DNA from: Candidatus Hinthialibacter antarcticus
GTDB taxonomy: Bacteria; Hinthialibacterota; Hinthialibacteria; Hinthialibacterales; Hinthialibacteraceae
Direction: 5' to 3'
Length of the DNA: 33,975 nt
Assembly: GCA_030765645.1 (NCBI GenBank)
Contig: JAVCCE010000042.1
Span: 1 to 33,975 of the forward strand
Part shown: positions 14,560-22,529 of the stretch, piece by piece
Numbering within the stretch: the first letter of the stretch is position 1
Layout of the letters: each line of letters starts with the position of its first letter
Notes under the pieces: generated by a model
Seen by the model: the letters and a program-made list of their open reading frames with translations, nothing else
What the model was told of the DNA's origin: nothing
The model's database searches: none
Position numbers and translations under genes: made by a program

Positions 14560-14904
14560 TCAAACTTTGATTTCGAGAACTTCTAAGCCCGAGGCTTCGT
14601 CGACTTGCTCGGCGTGGCCGCATTCGGGGCAGATGTGCAGGTGTCCGACCAGGTCGTCGGCTTCGACGGTTTCGGTAAAGTTACAATTTGGGCAGGTTTT
14701 TTCGACAGAGTAGGCTTCAACGATGAGTTCGGATCCTTGCAACGGCGTATCGACAGTCAACATTTCAAAGGCCTGAATCAACGCGCCCTCTGAAAACGTA
14801 CTTCCACGGCGTAGGCGGACGGACTTTAATTGATTGGCGCCCTTTGACTCTAACTCTTTCTTGAGCTGGTTGACCAAATCTTCGACGATAGAATATTCGT
14901 GCAT
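14560..14904 (-). CDS. hypA: HypA-like nickel/zinc metallochaperone
   Basis: The 114-residue product begins MHEYSIVEDLVNQL, so it keeps the His2-Glu3 nickel site of HypA, followed by VRLRRGSTFSEGALIQAFEML and a zinc domain with Cys71/74 (CPNC) and Cys92/95 (CPEC). Its length equals typical HypA. The frame is open further upstream, but the ATG at 14904 has AAGGGAG eight bases before it and gives the correct HypA N-terminus. The role would be nickel insertion with HypB into hydrogenase or urease, yet no partner gene is nearby, so the target is unknown. The Tyr2 paralogue lies downstream on the same strand beyond a MITE. A -10 box TATAAT lies at 14969-14974. Confidence 0.87.
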   Translation of the reverse strand: MHEYSIVEDLVNQLKKELESKGANQLKSVRLRRGSTFSEGALIQAFEMLTVDTPLQGSELIVEAYSVEKTCPNCNFTETVEADDLVGHLHICPECGHAEQVDEASGLEVLEIKV

Positions 14905-14968
14905 GAGGGCGACTCCCTTATTGGCAATGTTGGCTGGCTTCGTTATGATGAAGTCGTATGTTCGTGAT

Positions 14969-14997
14969 ATTATATAGTGGCTGGTTTTATCTGACTT
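14969..14997 (-). promoter_or_regulatory. Promoter candidate for the His2 hypA-like gene
   Basis: There is a perfect -10 TATAAT (plus 14969-14974) with AAGTCA (14992-14997) 17 bp upstream as a weak -35. It lies 65 bp before the ATG in the divergent region with the secreted-protein gene. Confidence 0.45.
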
Positions 14998-15028
14998 GAA
15001 AAGGACTACCGCAACTGCGGAATATGAA

Positions 15029-15646
15029 ATGATGTCTCTGTTTAAATGGTTTAGTTGTGCAATTCTCATCACCCTGTCAATTCATGCTTGGGCTGACCGG
15101 GTGCATCCTCTCTCATTGCCTGAGATCGCCGCATCCGCCGCAACCATCTTTGAAGGCGAATGCGTTGACATTCGCAGCGGCGTTGATGAACAGAGCGGCC
15201 TCTTGGCGACTTGGTACACCTTTAAAGTCACGAACCGCATCAAAGGCGATTTGAGCGAAACCTTCACCTTCAAACAATACGGCGGCAGCGACGGCGAGCG
15301 CAGGATTGCGTCTCCCAGCGCCCAATATGAAAAAGGCAAGACGGTGATTGTCTTTCTATATGGAACTAGCAAGATTGGTTTTTCTAGCGCCGTGGGGCTG
15401 ACCCAAGGCAAATTCAGCGTAATCGAACACCCTGCGACAAAAAAAATGGTGGTCAGCAACGGCATGCCAGCGGCGATTTTATTTAAGAATACGCCATTTC
15501 TGCCTGCGGCCTACGACGGGCAGGGCAAGCGATTGCAAGGGGCCAAACAATTACAAGCCAAACAACTCGACCACAACGAATTTATCGCTGTGGTACAAGA
15601 ACTCATTGAATCCGCCAGCAAAGACGCGAAAAAAGAGAAAGAATGA
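15029..15646 (+). CDS. Secreted protein of unknown function
   Basis: The 205-residue product opens with MMSLFKWFSCAILITLSIHAWA, a good signal peptide cleaved near AWA-D. The mature part (~180 residues) looks mostly beta-stranded: TIFEGECVDIRSGVD, LATWYTFKVTNRIKGDLSET, FTFKQYGGSDGE and KTVIVFLYG. This resembles extracytoplasmic beta-barrel-like hypothetical proteins found in environmental bacteria, but I cannot name the family. The Lys/Gln-rich C-terminus is helical. A TTG at 14996 would add 11 residues before the signal peptide, so the ATG at 15029 is preferred. The stop overlaps the next ATG (ATGA), so it is coupled to the NPCBM-like gene. Confidence 0.75.
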   Translation: MMSLFKWFSCAILITLSIHAWADRVHPLSLPEIAASAATIFEGECVDIRSGVDEQSGLLATWYTFKVTNRIKGDLSETFTFKQYGGSDGERRIASPSAQYEKGKTVIVFLYGTSKIGFSSAVGLTQGKFSVIEHPATKKMVVSNGMPAAILFKNTPFLPAAYDGQGKRLQGAKQLQAKQLDHNEFIAVVQELIESASKDAKKEKE

Positions 15647-16179
15647 CTACTGATACGCCGACATCTACCACATCCTGGACGCCTTTGCAAATCGCGTTTC
15701 TGATCATTCTCGCTATCTCATGCGCTGGTCTGGTCTGGAACGCCTATGCGCCCGCAGACATTCCCTTCGCCGATCTGAAATTTGAAGCGTTGGAAGGCGA
15801 CTCGGAACCGCTGATTAATATTGGCTGGAACCAGCGCCCCCTACAAATTCAAAATAAAAACTACCCCATCGGCCTGGCTGTCGAGACCGACTCGCTGATT
15901 GAGTTGCGCTATTTGCCGAATGGATACCGCTATTTCTCGGCGGAGATTGGCGTCTCGGCTGACGAAGCGGCGGGCGGGCCGAACGGGATCGTATTCACCG
16001 TGCTCTCTGAAGGGACGGTGTTGTATCAAAGCCCGGTGATGCGCCCGGGGATGCCGCCGCGTTTGGTGTGGGTTCCCGTGCTCGACCGGCAGACGCTCGC
16101 GTTAAAAACCGAACGCGCCAGCGACGATGCGCCGGGCGGACGCGCCGTGTGGGCACTAGCGCGGTTTGTACATCACTAA
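15643..16179 (+). CDS. Membrane-anchored NPCBM-like carbohydrate-binding protein
   Basis: A single membrane anchor (about residues 15-36, LQIAFLIILAISCAGLVWNAY) is followed by a domain (about 70-178) that fits the NPCBM family, a beta-sandwich attached to glycoside hydrolases. The evidence is YPIGLAVETDSLIELRYL, YRYFSAEIGVSADEA, GIVFTVLSEGTVLYQSPVMR and ALARFVHH. The family pattern is an iG...h...eydL...y..F.a.vGvd opening and a vvF.V..Dg..ly.S..m centre. No hydrolase domain is attached, so it may bind envelope or external glycan on its own. It is translationally coupled to the preceding secreted-protein gene and 15 bp before the lipase gene. Confidence 0.7.
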   Translation: MTTDTPTSTTSWTPLQIAFLIILAISCAGLVWNAYAPADIPFADLKFEALEGDSEPLINIGWNQRPLQIQNKNYPIGLAVETDSLIELRYLPNGYRYFSAEIGVSADEAAGGPNGIVFTVLSEGTVLYQSPVMRPGMPPRLVWVPVLDRQTLALKTERASDDAPGGRAVWALARFVHH

Positions 16180-16194
16180 GAATGACCACCTCCT

Positions 16195-17043
16195 ATGCAA
16201 CCAATTATTCTTGCTCATGGATTTCTTGGCTTTCGGCGCTTTCTGCTCTGGAAACATTTCGACGGCGTTGCCAAAGCGTTGCGTAAAGCGGGCTATACCG
16301 TCTTGCAGCCGCTGGTTCACCCTACCGACTCGATCCAAAACCGCGCCTCGCAACTCGACCGCGCTATACGCGCCGCGTACGGCCCCGATGAACCCGTACA
16401 CATCTTCGGACACAGCATGGGCGGGCTGGATGCGCGTTTCATGGCCTCGCCGAACGGGCTAAACCAAGGGCATCGCATCCGCACTATCACCACAATCGGC
16501 ACGCCGCATCATGGGTCTCCGGTGGCGGATTGGATTCCTGAATTATTGATCCCCGTCTTCTGCGGCGGGGCATACATCTTGAGCAATATGCCGTTCGACC
16601 GCGACAGCCGTCGCCTCGTGGGCCGCATTGGCGAGAAGCGCTTTAACGGATTGCGGCAACTGCGCCCCAACTATATCGAGGGCGAGTTCAATCCAAATAC
16701 GCCTGACCACCCTGCTGTGTATTACCAGTCGTATGCGGGATGTCTGGATGAAAAACGGGTCGGGTTTCCCCGTACGTTCTCGTGGCGGCGCATGAAAGGC
16801 ATCGCGGGAGATAACGACGGGATGGTCCCGGTGAACTCCGCCAAATGGGGCGAGTTTCGGGGCGAGATTTCTGCCGACCACGGCGCTTTGGTGGGGTTGC
16901 GGATTGTTCCATTCATCAAATCGCATCATAACCATATTGCGTTTTTTTTAGACTTGGCGAAAGAACTGAGCGAGCGGGACGCCAGACAAGCGTCTCATAC
17001 AACTGCGCAACTCAATGAAGAATTAAAGAGTCCACATGAATAA
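16195..17043 (+). CDS. Alpha/beta hydrolase, bacterial triacylglycerol lipase type
   Basis: This is an esterase/lipase of the Pseudomonas/Burkholderia lipase group. The oxyanion-hole region is IILAHGFLGFRR (4-15), the nucleophile elbow GHSMGG has Ser74, and the likely acid and base are Asp208 in GDNDGMVPV and His229 in ADHGALVG. TTIGTPHHGSPVAD is a typical lipase block. At 282 residues the size fits. No signal peptide is seen, whereas classical members are secreted, so it may act in the cytoplasm or use another route; no lipase foldase gene is nearby. The ribosome-binding site is poor. Its last 8 bp overlap the DUF1289 gene. Confidence 0.88.
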   Translation: MQPIILAHGFLGFRRFLLWKHFDGVAKALRKAGYTVLQPLVHPTDSIQNRASQLDRAIRAAYGPDEPVHIFGHSMGGLDARFMASPNGLNQGHRIRTITTIGTPHHGSPVADWIPELLIPVFCGGAYILSNMPFDRDSRRLVGRIGEKRFNGLRQLRPNYIEGEFNPNTPDHPAVYYQSYAGCLDEKRVGFPRTFSWRRMKGIAGDNDGMVPVNSAKWGEFRGEISADHGALVGLRIVPFIKSHHNHIAFFLDLAKELSERDARQASHTTAQLNEELKSPHE

Positions 17044-17248
17044 AAAGCCGTTATCTCACCGTTCTCCCTGCGTTGGAATTTGTCAGTATGATCCTGACGC
17101 GGAACTGTGCGTCGGTTGTTTTCGTAATTTCGCTGAGATTAGCGATTGGCGCGAGTTGCCGCCCGAAGAGCAACAGCGAATCATGCGTGAAGAACTGCCG
17201 AAGCGCGCCAAACGATATTCCAAGTCCTTCGAGAATAAATACCGCTAA
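17036..17248 (+). CDS. DUF1289 family small Cys-rich protein
   Basis: This 70-residue protein matches the DUF1289 pattern: SPCVGICQYDPDAELCVGCF with four Cys residues, then EISDWRELPPEEQQRIM and a basic end (PKRAKRYSK). The Cys arrangement suggests metal binding, but the function is unknown in general. It overlaps the lipase gene by 8 bp and ends the four-gene run, followed directly by a terminator. Confidence 0.85.
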   Translation: MNKKPLSHRSPCVGICQYDPDAELCVGCFRNFAEISDWRELPPEEQQRIMREELPKRAKRYSKSFENKYR

Positions 17249-17255
17249 ACAAACA

Positions 17256-17276
17256 ACCGATCAATCGGCTTTTTTT
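17256..17276 (+). terminator. Rho-independent terminator after the DUF1289 gene
   Basis: A short CCGA/TCGG stem (17257-17268 region) is followed by a run of seven T residues (17270-17276), 8 bp after the stop codon. The stem is short, but the position and T-run support it. Confidence 0.5.
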
Positions 17277-17412
17277 GATTAGGGATTCCCCTGTCTGTGG
17301 ACTGTGGTAATCTGTATTCAATTGTCTTAATTCTGGTTTATCCGGTAAGTGAGTACCTACATTGATGGATAGCCATATTTTTGACAAACCCTCTAAAAAA
17401 GACAAACCAAAT

Positions 17413-17447
17413 CGAGCAGAGTTGTACCCATGCCTGATACAGCGAAA
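17413..17447 (+). repeat. Dispersed 35-bp repeat, copy A
   Basis: The core GAGCAGAGTTGTACCCATGC and its flanks match, in inverted orientation, 22115-22149: 22 identical bases followed by 13 with three differences. This copy points at the downstream TPR/FG-GAP gene, whose start is 115 bp away. The other points at the nhaC-type gene. Confidence 0.7.
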
Positions 17448-17483
17448 GATCAGGAATTCACGAAAAGGCGTCAAAAAACGCAA

Positions 17484-17512
17484 TTCAATTTGTGATAAAG
17501 TACCTATATACT
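17484..17512 (+). promoter_or_regulatory. Promoter candidate for the TPR/FG-GAP gene
   Basis: TTCAAT (17484-17489) and TATACT (17507-17512) are 17 bp apart, ending 50 bp before the start codon. The -10 is good and the -35 weak. GGGAGG then provides a strong ribosome-binding site at 17548-17553. The rest of the 17277-17483 spacer shows no gene apart from the repeat at 17413. Confidence 0.4.
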
Positions 17513-17561
17513 GGAAGAATCTTAATTCTATTTATTTGTATTCCCGTGGGAGGTCGTACGA

Positions 17562-20354
17562 ATGATGCGTAGATGCGCTCTGTATCTATTCTGCGCCATA
17601 TTGTTTTCTATTTGCGCTCTTGAAGTCTATTCTCAAAATGCGGGCAGTCGTATTGCGCCTCTCATCCAAACCATTGAAGACGGAAACCCAACCGAAGCCA
17701 TTGAACGCCTCACGGCAATCAATGGGCCATTTTCTGCCCAAGAGCGCACCCTGGTTTTGCAGACCTTGAGCCGCATCGCGCCCGGCGGCGAGTGGGTCCT
17801 GTTTTTACGCGAACTTTGTGCGCGCAACCCCAAAGACGCTGATTACCGCTACACGTTAGCGCGTACCTGTTGGCGTTCCGGCGACGACAAGGCTGCGCTT
17901 TTTGAATGCGAAGCGGTGTTAGAACTCGCGCCCAACGATCCGTTATTGTTGTATCGAATCGCTGCCATTGCCTACGCGGCGAATGAATATCCCAAAGCCA
18001 AAGAATGGTTGAACCGCTTGTTGGAGGTGAAGCCCAATGACCTCAATGGGCTATTGTTGTTGGGGACGTTGCTCGCTCGCGACGGCGAAGATGACGCTGC
18101 CCGCAAGCAGCTGTTGCGTGTAATAGAATTAGACTCGAGAAATTATCTGGCGTATTTTGAATTGGGGAAACTCGCCAACCGGGTAGGCGACAGCGAAGAA
18201 GCCGAGCGCTACCTACGCGCGGCGATTGAAGGGTATCCCTTTTTTCGCGAGGCGGTGAACGCGCTGCTGGTTGCGCTGTCTCGTCAGAAGAAAATCGAAG
18301 AGCTGCAACAGATGCAGGAAATCTTTGAACACTTGCGGCAGTGGCCCGAAGTAAAACTCAACCGGATGTTATATGCCTATCGCAATCCCGCGAAAGTTCC
18401 TTCAGAAGAGGCGGAGCAATTAGTCATTGAACTGAGCCAGGTAAAACGCCCTGACCTGGCTGAACGCTACACCCGCTACCGCATGGACAAGGGGCTGGCT
18501 TCCCTGCAAGAAAAACTGTTGTTGTCGCGCCTTTATTACAACGAGCAAGATTACAAAAAAACAATCAAAATTTTAGACGCGCTTGCCCCGGAAGAGTTTG
18601 GACAGTCGCTCTTGTATGTATATTTGAGAACGCTCACCTTGATGCGGGTGGGGCGCATGCCGGAAGCGCAAGCGTTTTATAAAACGTATGCGCCGAATTT
18701 TCCTGATTCAGACGAACTGCAATCCATCGGCGCGGTTTTCCAGGAGGCGCTCTCCAGCGCGGGCGGCGTGGTTTCTCCAAAAGATTATGCCATTCGCTTT
18801 GTTGATGTATCTCAACAATCAGGGCTGCAAACCTTTCAGCATATTTTAGGCTCTCCCGAAAAACCGTGGATCACCGATGCGATGGGGTCGGGCGTCGCCG
18901 TCGGTGATTATGACAACGATGGAGACGATGATATTTATTTCGCGAACGGACGCCCTCAACTCAATCAGCCCGATGAAAAATGGCGCAATGCGTTGTTCAG
19001 AAACGATGGTGGAACCTTTGTAGATGTAACCGGCCCCACCGGCGTGGGCGACTTGGGGTTTGGTATGGCCTGCCTGTTTGGCGATGTGAACAACGACGGG
19101 TGGTTAGACCTGTTCGTCGGCAACATCGGCGCCAATGCGCTTTACATCAATAATGGCGACGGTACGTTTTTGGACGCAACAAAAGAGTCGGGTCTTGATG
19201 ACCAGGGCTATTGCGCCGCCGCTGCCTTTGTTGATATCGACCACGACGGCGACCTCGATTTATACGTGGGCAACTACATCGAGTTTGACGAAAAAGCCGA
19301 CGGCGAAAAGCGTTTTAATTATCACGGCGAAGATGTCTTTGTCGGGCCGCTGGGGTTTGATGCGCAGCCAGACTTGCTCTACATCAACGATGGCAAGGGC
19401 GCCTTTACTAACAAGGCCAAAGAGTTGGGCTTGCCGCAGGAATACAGCCGCGCCATGGGCTCCGTGTTTTTTGATATCGAAAATGACGGCGATTTGGATT
19501 TATACATCACCAACGATTCGACCTACAACACCGTCTTAGAAAACCAGGGCGATGGACATTTCAACGACGTGAGTTTTCCGTCCGGCGGGGCGTTTACCGA
19601 GAGCGGCGTCGAAGGCGCCAGCATGGGCATTGGCCCCGGCGACTTTAATAACGACGGCTTCATTGATTTGTATATCACATCATACGAACGGCAGACGGAT
19701 GTTCTCTTTCAAAACCAGGGCAACGGATTTTTGACGGACGTCACCAGCCGCACCGGCCTTGCATCCAGCCGCATGTTGATTACCTGGGGCGTTGCGTTGT
19801 GCGACTTCGACGCCAACGGCTGGCTGGATGTCTTTACCGCCAATGGCCACATGTATCCACAAGTCAGAAAACTGGATATCGATTTGGTTTACGAACAGGG
19901 CGCTTCATTTTATAAAAATTCCGACGGACGTTTTGAAGATGTTTCCGACAGCGCGTTGCATTCATCCTACAAACCCGAGAGTGGACGCGGCGCCGCGTTG
20001 CTCGATTTTGACAATGACGGCGACATGGATGTTGTCATTAATAATATGGACGCCTCGCCGACGTTGTTAGAAAACCGCAGCCCGCACGGCGCCTGGTTGC
20101 AAGTCAAACTCGACGCGACCAGTGCTCAATCATACGGCGTACGCGTTGTCGCTCGCAAAGGCGATCAGGTTTGGATGCGGCTGGTAGACGGCGGTTCTGG
20201 CTATCTCTCACAGAACAGTTCGATATTGCATTTTGGTTTTGGCGACGTAAAAGAAATTGATTCGCTCACCATTGATTGGCGGCATCTCTCGCCGCAGGTG
20301 ATCGAAAGCCCAAGTCTGAACCAGCGATTGGTTGTTTCGCCCGGCGGGGAATAA
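17562..20354 (+). CDS. Secreted TPR + FG-GAP/VCBS + ASPIC/UnbV (CRTAC1-like) protein
   Basis: A signal peptide (about residues 1-25, LYLFCAILFSICALEVYSQ) is followed by TPR-type helical repeats (~30-390; for example AKEWLNRLLEVKPNDLNGLL). Next come seven FG-GAP blades with calcium-binding DxDxDG loops (GDYDNDGDDD, GDVNNDGWLD, VDIDHDGDLD, FDIENDGDLD, GDFNNDGFID, CDFDANGWLD, LDFDNDGDMD; ~405-800). An ASPIC/UnbV domain closes it (~830-925, SYGVRVVARKGDQ and GGSGYLSQNSSILHFGFGD). Such beta-propellers are surface or periplasmic Ca2+-dependent interaction proteins, abundant in environmental bacteria; ligands are unknown. It is 930 residues, intact, with a strong GGGAGG ribosome-binding site and two adjacent ATGs (17562, 17565). 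It is transcribed toward the antiporter gene. Confidence 0.92.
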   Translation: MMRRCALYLFCAILFSICALEVYSQNAGSRIAPLIQTIEDGNPTEAIERLTAINGPFSAQERTLVLQTLSRIAPGGEWVLFLRELCARNPKDADYRYTLARTCWRSGDDKAALFECEAVLELAPNDPLLLYRIAAIAYAANEYPKAKEWLNRLLEVKPNDLNGLLLLGTLLARDGEDDAARKQLLRVIELDSRNYLAYFELGKLANRVGDSEEAERYLRAAIEGYPFFREAVNALLVALSRQKKIEELQQMQEIFEHLRQWPEVKLNRMLYAYRNPAKVPSEEAEQLVIELSQVKRPDLAERYTRYRMDKGLASLQEKLLLSRLYYNEQDYKKTIKILDALAPEEFGQSLLYVYLRTLTLMRVGRMPEAQAFYKTYAPNFPDSDELQSIGAVFQEALSSAGGVVSPKDYAIRFVDVSQQSGLQTFQHILGSPEKPWITDAMGSGVAVGDYDNDGDDDIYFANGRPQLNQPDEKWRNALFRNDGGTFVDVTGPTGVGDLGFGMACLFGDVNNDGWLDLFVGNIGANALYINNGDGTFLDATKESGLDDQGYCAAAAFVDIDHDGDLDLYVGNYIEFDEKADGEKRFNYHGEDVFVGPLGFDAQPDLLYINDGKGAFTNKAKELGLPQEYSRAMGSVFFDIENDGDLDLYITNDSTYNTVLENQGDGHFNDVSFPSGGAFTESGVEGASMGIGPGDFNNDGFIDLYITSYERQTDVLFQNQGNGFLTDVTSRTGLASSRMLITWGVALCDFDANGWLDVFTANGHMYPQVRKLDIDLVYEQGASFYKNSDGRFEDVSDSALHSSYKPESGRGAALLDFDNDGDMDVVINNMDASPTLLENRSPHGAWLQVKLDATSAQSYGVRVVARKGDQVWMRLVDGGSGYLSQNSSILHFGFGDVKEIDSLTIDWRHLSPQVIESPSLNQRLVVSPGGE

Positions 20355-20382
20355 ACTCAATCGAAGCATAGTTGTAAGTACA

Positions 20383-21936
20383 TTATGATTCGTCGATGCC
20401 TTGCGGTTTGCGTCCGACCGTGTAGGCGACGATTACCAAAGCAACCCCTCCGCCAATGTTCAGCGTCCAGGCTGGAGCAACATTCACAGATAACAAACAA
20501 ATGGCGGCAACCGCCGCTGCTGTCAGCGCGTACGGCAACTGGGTGTTGACGTGAGATGTGACGGTGCACCCACTCGCGGCGGACGAAAGAATGGTGGTGT
20601 CGGAAATCGGCGAACAGTGGTCGCCGAAAATCGCGCCGCCTAAGATGCTGCCGACGGTTGCGTTTAAAATTTCCGGGTTGGATTCGCTAAACGGCAACGC
20701 CAACGGCATGACGATGGGGATCAGAATTGACATTGTGCCGAAACTGGTCCCGGTCGAGAAACTAATCACCGCTGCGCAAATAAACGTCACAACAGGTAAA
20801 TACGCGGGGTTGAAATCTGCGCCGAGGATCGACGCGACGAACGCGTCCGTCCCCAGTTCGGTACAGACCGAGCCGATGCTCCAGGCGAGGGTCAGGATCA
20901 TACAAATAGGAAACATAGATTTGCAGCCGTCGAGCCAGGCGTCGTAGACTTTTGCAAACGATTCGCGCAATAACAGCAGGTGGATGCCGTACGCCAATAC
21001 GGAGGCGAGCAGGGTCGCCCAGACGATGCTGCGGTAGGCGTCGGCGTTGTTAAAAATGTCAGCCATGGTTGCCCACGGCGTTCCCCAGTCGATTGCGGCG
21101 CCGTTTCTCACGCCGCTGTAGGTGAGAAAAATCAACGTGAAAATGGTAAGAACAGCGAACGGCGCAAACACCAACAGCGTGTATACATTCGGCGACTCAA
21201 CGCCGCTGGTGTTGTCGTCTTCTTCATCAAAACCAGGGCCGCCGTTGCGGATGGCTTCTTCTTCGGCGCGTCGCATGGGGCCGAAGTCGCGTTGCGACCA
21301 GACTAGCCAAAAGCAGAAAAACAAAATCAATATCGGATAAAAACGATAGGGAATCGAAGTGAAAAATAGTCCGTATCCGCTATAGCCTTCGATGGCTTTG
21401 GCGTCTAATACGCTCTGAATGGTGGAGATTTCAAAACCAATCCAAGTTGAGATAAACATGATGGAGGTGATTGGCGCAGAGGTGGTATCGACCAGAAAGG
21501 CGAGTTTCTCGCGTGAGATGCCGACGCGGTCGACCAACTTGCGAAAGCCGTTGCCGACGATGAGCGAATTGGCGTAGTCATCAACAAAGAGCAACATGCC
21601 CGACGCCCATATACTGACGCCTGCGTTGCGCCGGGTGCGCAATATATTCGCCAGGGTCGAAATCCAATACCGGGTATAGCCGCTGCGGTTCATGATTTCC
21701 ACGAAGCCGCCGATCAACACCACGAAGATGATGTTCATCAAATGGTCTTCATCAATAAGTGAATTGAGGATCAAACCGTCAACCGAATGAAACAGGGCCG
21801 AGAAGGGATTAAAGCCGTTAAGAATAAGCGCGCCGACGAATACGCCGATAAACAGTGAGAGAATGGCTTCGCGAAGAACAATGCAGAGCAAGATGGCGGC
21901 GAGCGGCGGCAATAACGATACGAACGTCCCTTCCAT
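20383..21936 (-). CDS. nhaC: NhaC-family Na+/H+ antiporter
   Basis: This is an inner-membrane secondary transporter of 517 residues with about 11-12 hydrophobic segments. Characteristic NhaC-family stretches are MLLFVDDYANSLIVGNGFRKL, shown here in part as LLFVDDYANSLIVGN (residues ~115-130), TSAPITSIMFISTWIGFE, FSTGTSFGTMSILIPIV, and the C-terminal GGAIFGDHCSPISDTTILSS, which carries conserved polar and charged residues. A cytoplasmic acidic loop (GGPGFDEEDDN, ~235-245) is unusual but not damaging. AAAGGA precedes the ATG at 21936. It is convergent with the TPR/FG-GAP gene with only 28 bp between stops and no visible terminator. Substrate choice (Na+/H+ versus organic acid exchange) cannot be told from sequence. 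Confidence 0.9.
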   Translation of the reverse strand: MEGTFVSLLPPLAAILLCIVLREAILSLFIGVFVGALILNGFNPFSALFHSVDGLILNSLIDEDHLMNIIFVVLIGGFVEIMNRSGYTRYWISTLANILRTRRNAGVSIWASGMLLFVDDYANSLIVGNGFRKLVDRVGISREKLAFLVDTTSAPITSIMFISTWIGFEISTIQSVLDAKAIEGYSGYGLFFTSIPYRFYPILILFFCFWLVWSQRDFGPMRRAEEEAIRNGGPGFDEEDDNTSGVESPNVYTLLVFAPFAVLTIFTLIFLTYSGVRNGAAIDWGTPWATMADIFNNADAYRSIVWATLLASVLAYGIHLLLLRESFAKVYDAWLDGCKSMFPICMILTLAWSIGSVCTELGTDAFVASILGADFNPAYLPVVTFICAAVISFSTGTSFGTMSILIPIVMPLALPFSESNPEILNATVGSILGGAIFGDHCSPISDTTILSSAASGCTVTSHVNTQLPYALTAAAVAAICLLSVNVAPAWTLNIGGGVALVIVAYTVGRKPQGIDES

Positions 21937-22114
21937 ACTGGTCCTTTCGGTGGCTGAACAATGGTCGCTTCGGCGAAAAACAAAAACCGCTCGCCTATTT
22001 CAGCACGAAATAATGATTTGGGCAAAGGATAATGCTAAAAACTATGTGATCGTATACGGTGAGAAAAAAAGGGGCTTCCGTCAATTGGATCCTTTTTTAC
22101 AAATTCGATTGAGA

Positions 22115-22149
22115 TTTCACTGCATCTGGCATGGGTACAACTCTGCTCG
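22115..22149 (-). repeat. Dispersed 35-bp repeat, copy B
   Basis: This is the reverse-oriented counterpart of 17413-17447. It lies 179 bp upstream of the nhaC-type start and reads in the same direction as that gene. The 21937-22529 spacer holds no gene. It contains this repeat, a partial MITE and a complete MITE. Confidence 0.7.
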
Positions 22150-22170
22150 CTTCAGTGCGGGCTTTCAGGC

Positions 22171-22269
22171 CCTTATGCAACGAAATAATAATATATCAGC
22201 TATGTAGGGGCGCAACGCGTTGCGCCCGAATCCCCCCTGTCGCTTCCAGCGCCGTCCCCCCTTAAAAAG
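22171..22269. repeat. Partial MITE (internal segment)
   Basis: This segment is similar to the inner part of the element at 14336-14516, from ATGCAACGAAAT through the perfect palindrome GGGCGCAACGCGTTGCGCCC and the CAGCGCCGTCCCCCCTTAAAAAG block, then stops abruptly where the next element starts. Both terminal repeats are missing. Confidence 0.7.
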
Positions 22270-22270
22270 C

Positions 22271-22443
22271 AATGTCATTGACTTAAGGGGTGGCAAGGGC
22301 AAGGCTGAATAAAATGAAGCCAGCCCTTGAAATATTGTTTGAATGTATCGCTTTATTTGTGCTGTTTTGAAATCCCCCCTGTCGCTTCCAGCGCCGTCCC
22401 CCCTTAAAAAGGGGGGGGCTAAAAGTCTTAAGTCAATGATATT
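22271..22443. repeat. MITE-like element, copy 2
   Basis: This 173-bp element has 17-bp terminal inverted repeats (22271-22287, 22427-22443; one mismatch) matching those of copy 1. It has the same GGGGTGGCAAG start and CCCCCCTTAAAAAGGGGGG end block, but a different centre that lacks the GGGCGCAAC palindrome. It abuts the partial element on its left. Confidence 0.8.
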
Positions 22444-22529
22444 GATGCCTGAATTGGTTTATTGATTTTTGATATATCGGAATTAGTTTTTGTATTCAAA
22501 ATTATGGCAAGCACTATGAAACAGAAAAT

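Noticed and set aside
13808-14904. A hydrogenase maturation operon
   Set aside because: Only HypA-like genes are present; no hypB-F, hydrogenase or urease genes lie in the window.
21863-22207. A 114-codon plus-strand frame upstream of the nhaC-type gene
   Set aside because: It crosses the nhaC start, the 35-bp repeat and a MITE; the similar peptide at 17181-17483 arises only because both cover copies of the same repeat.
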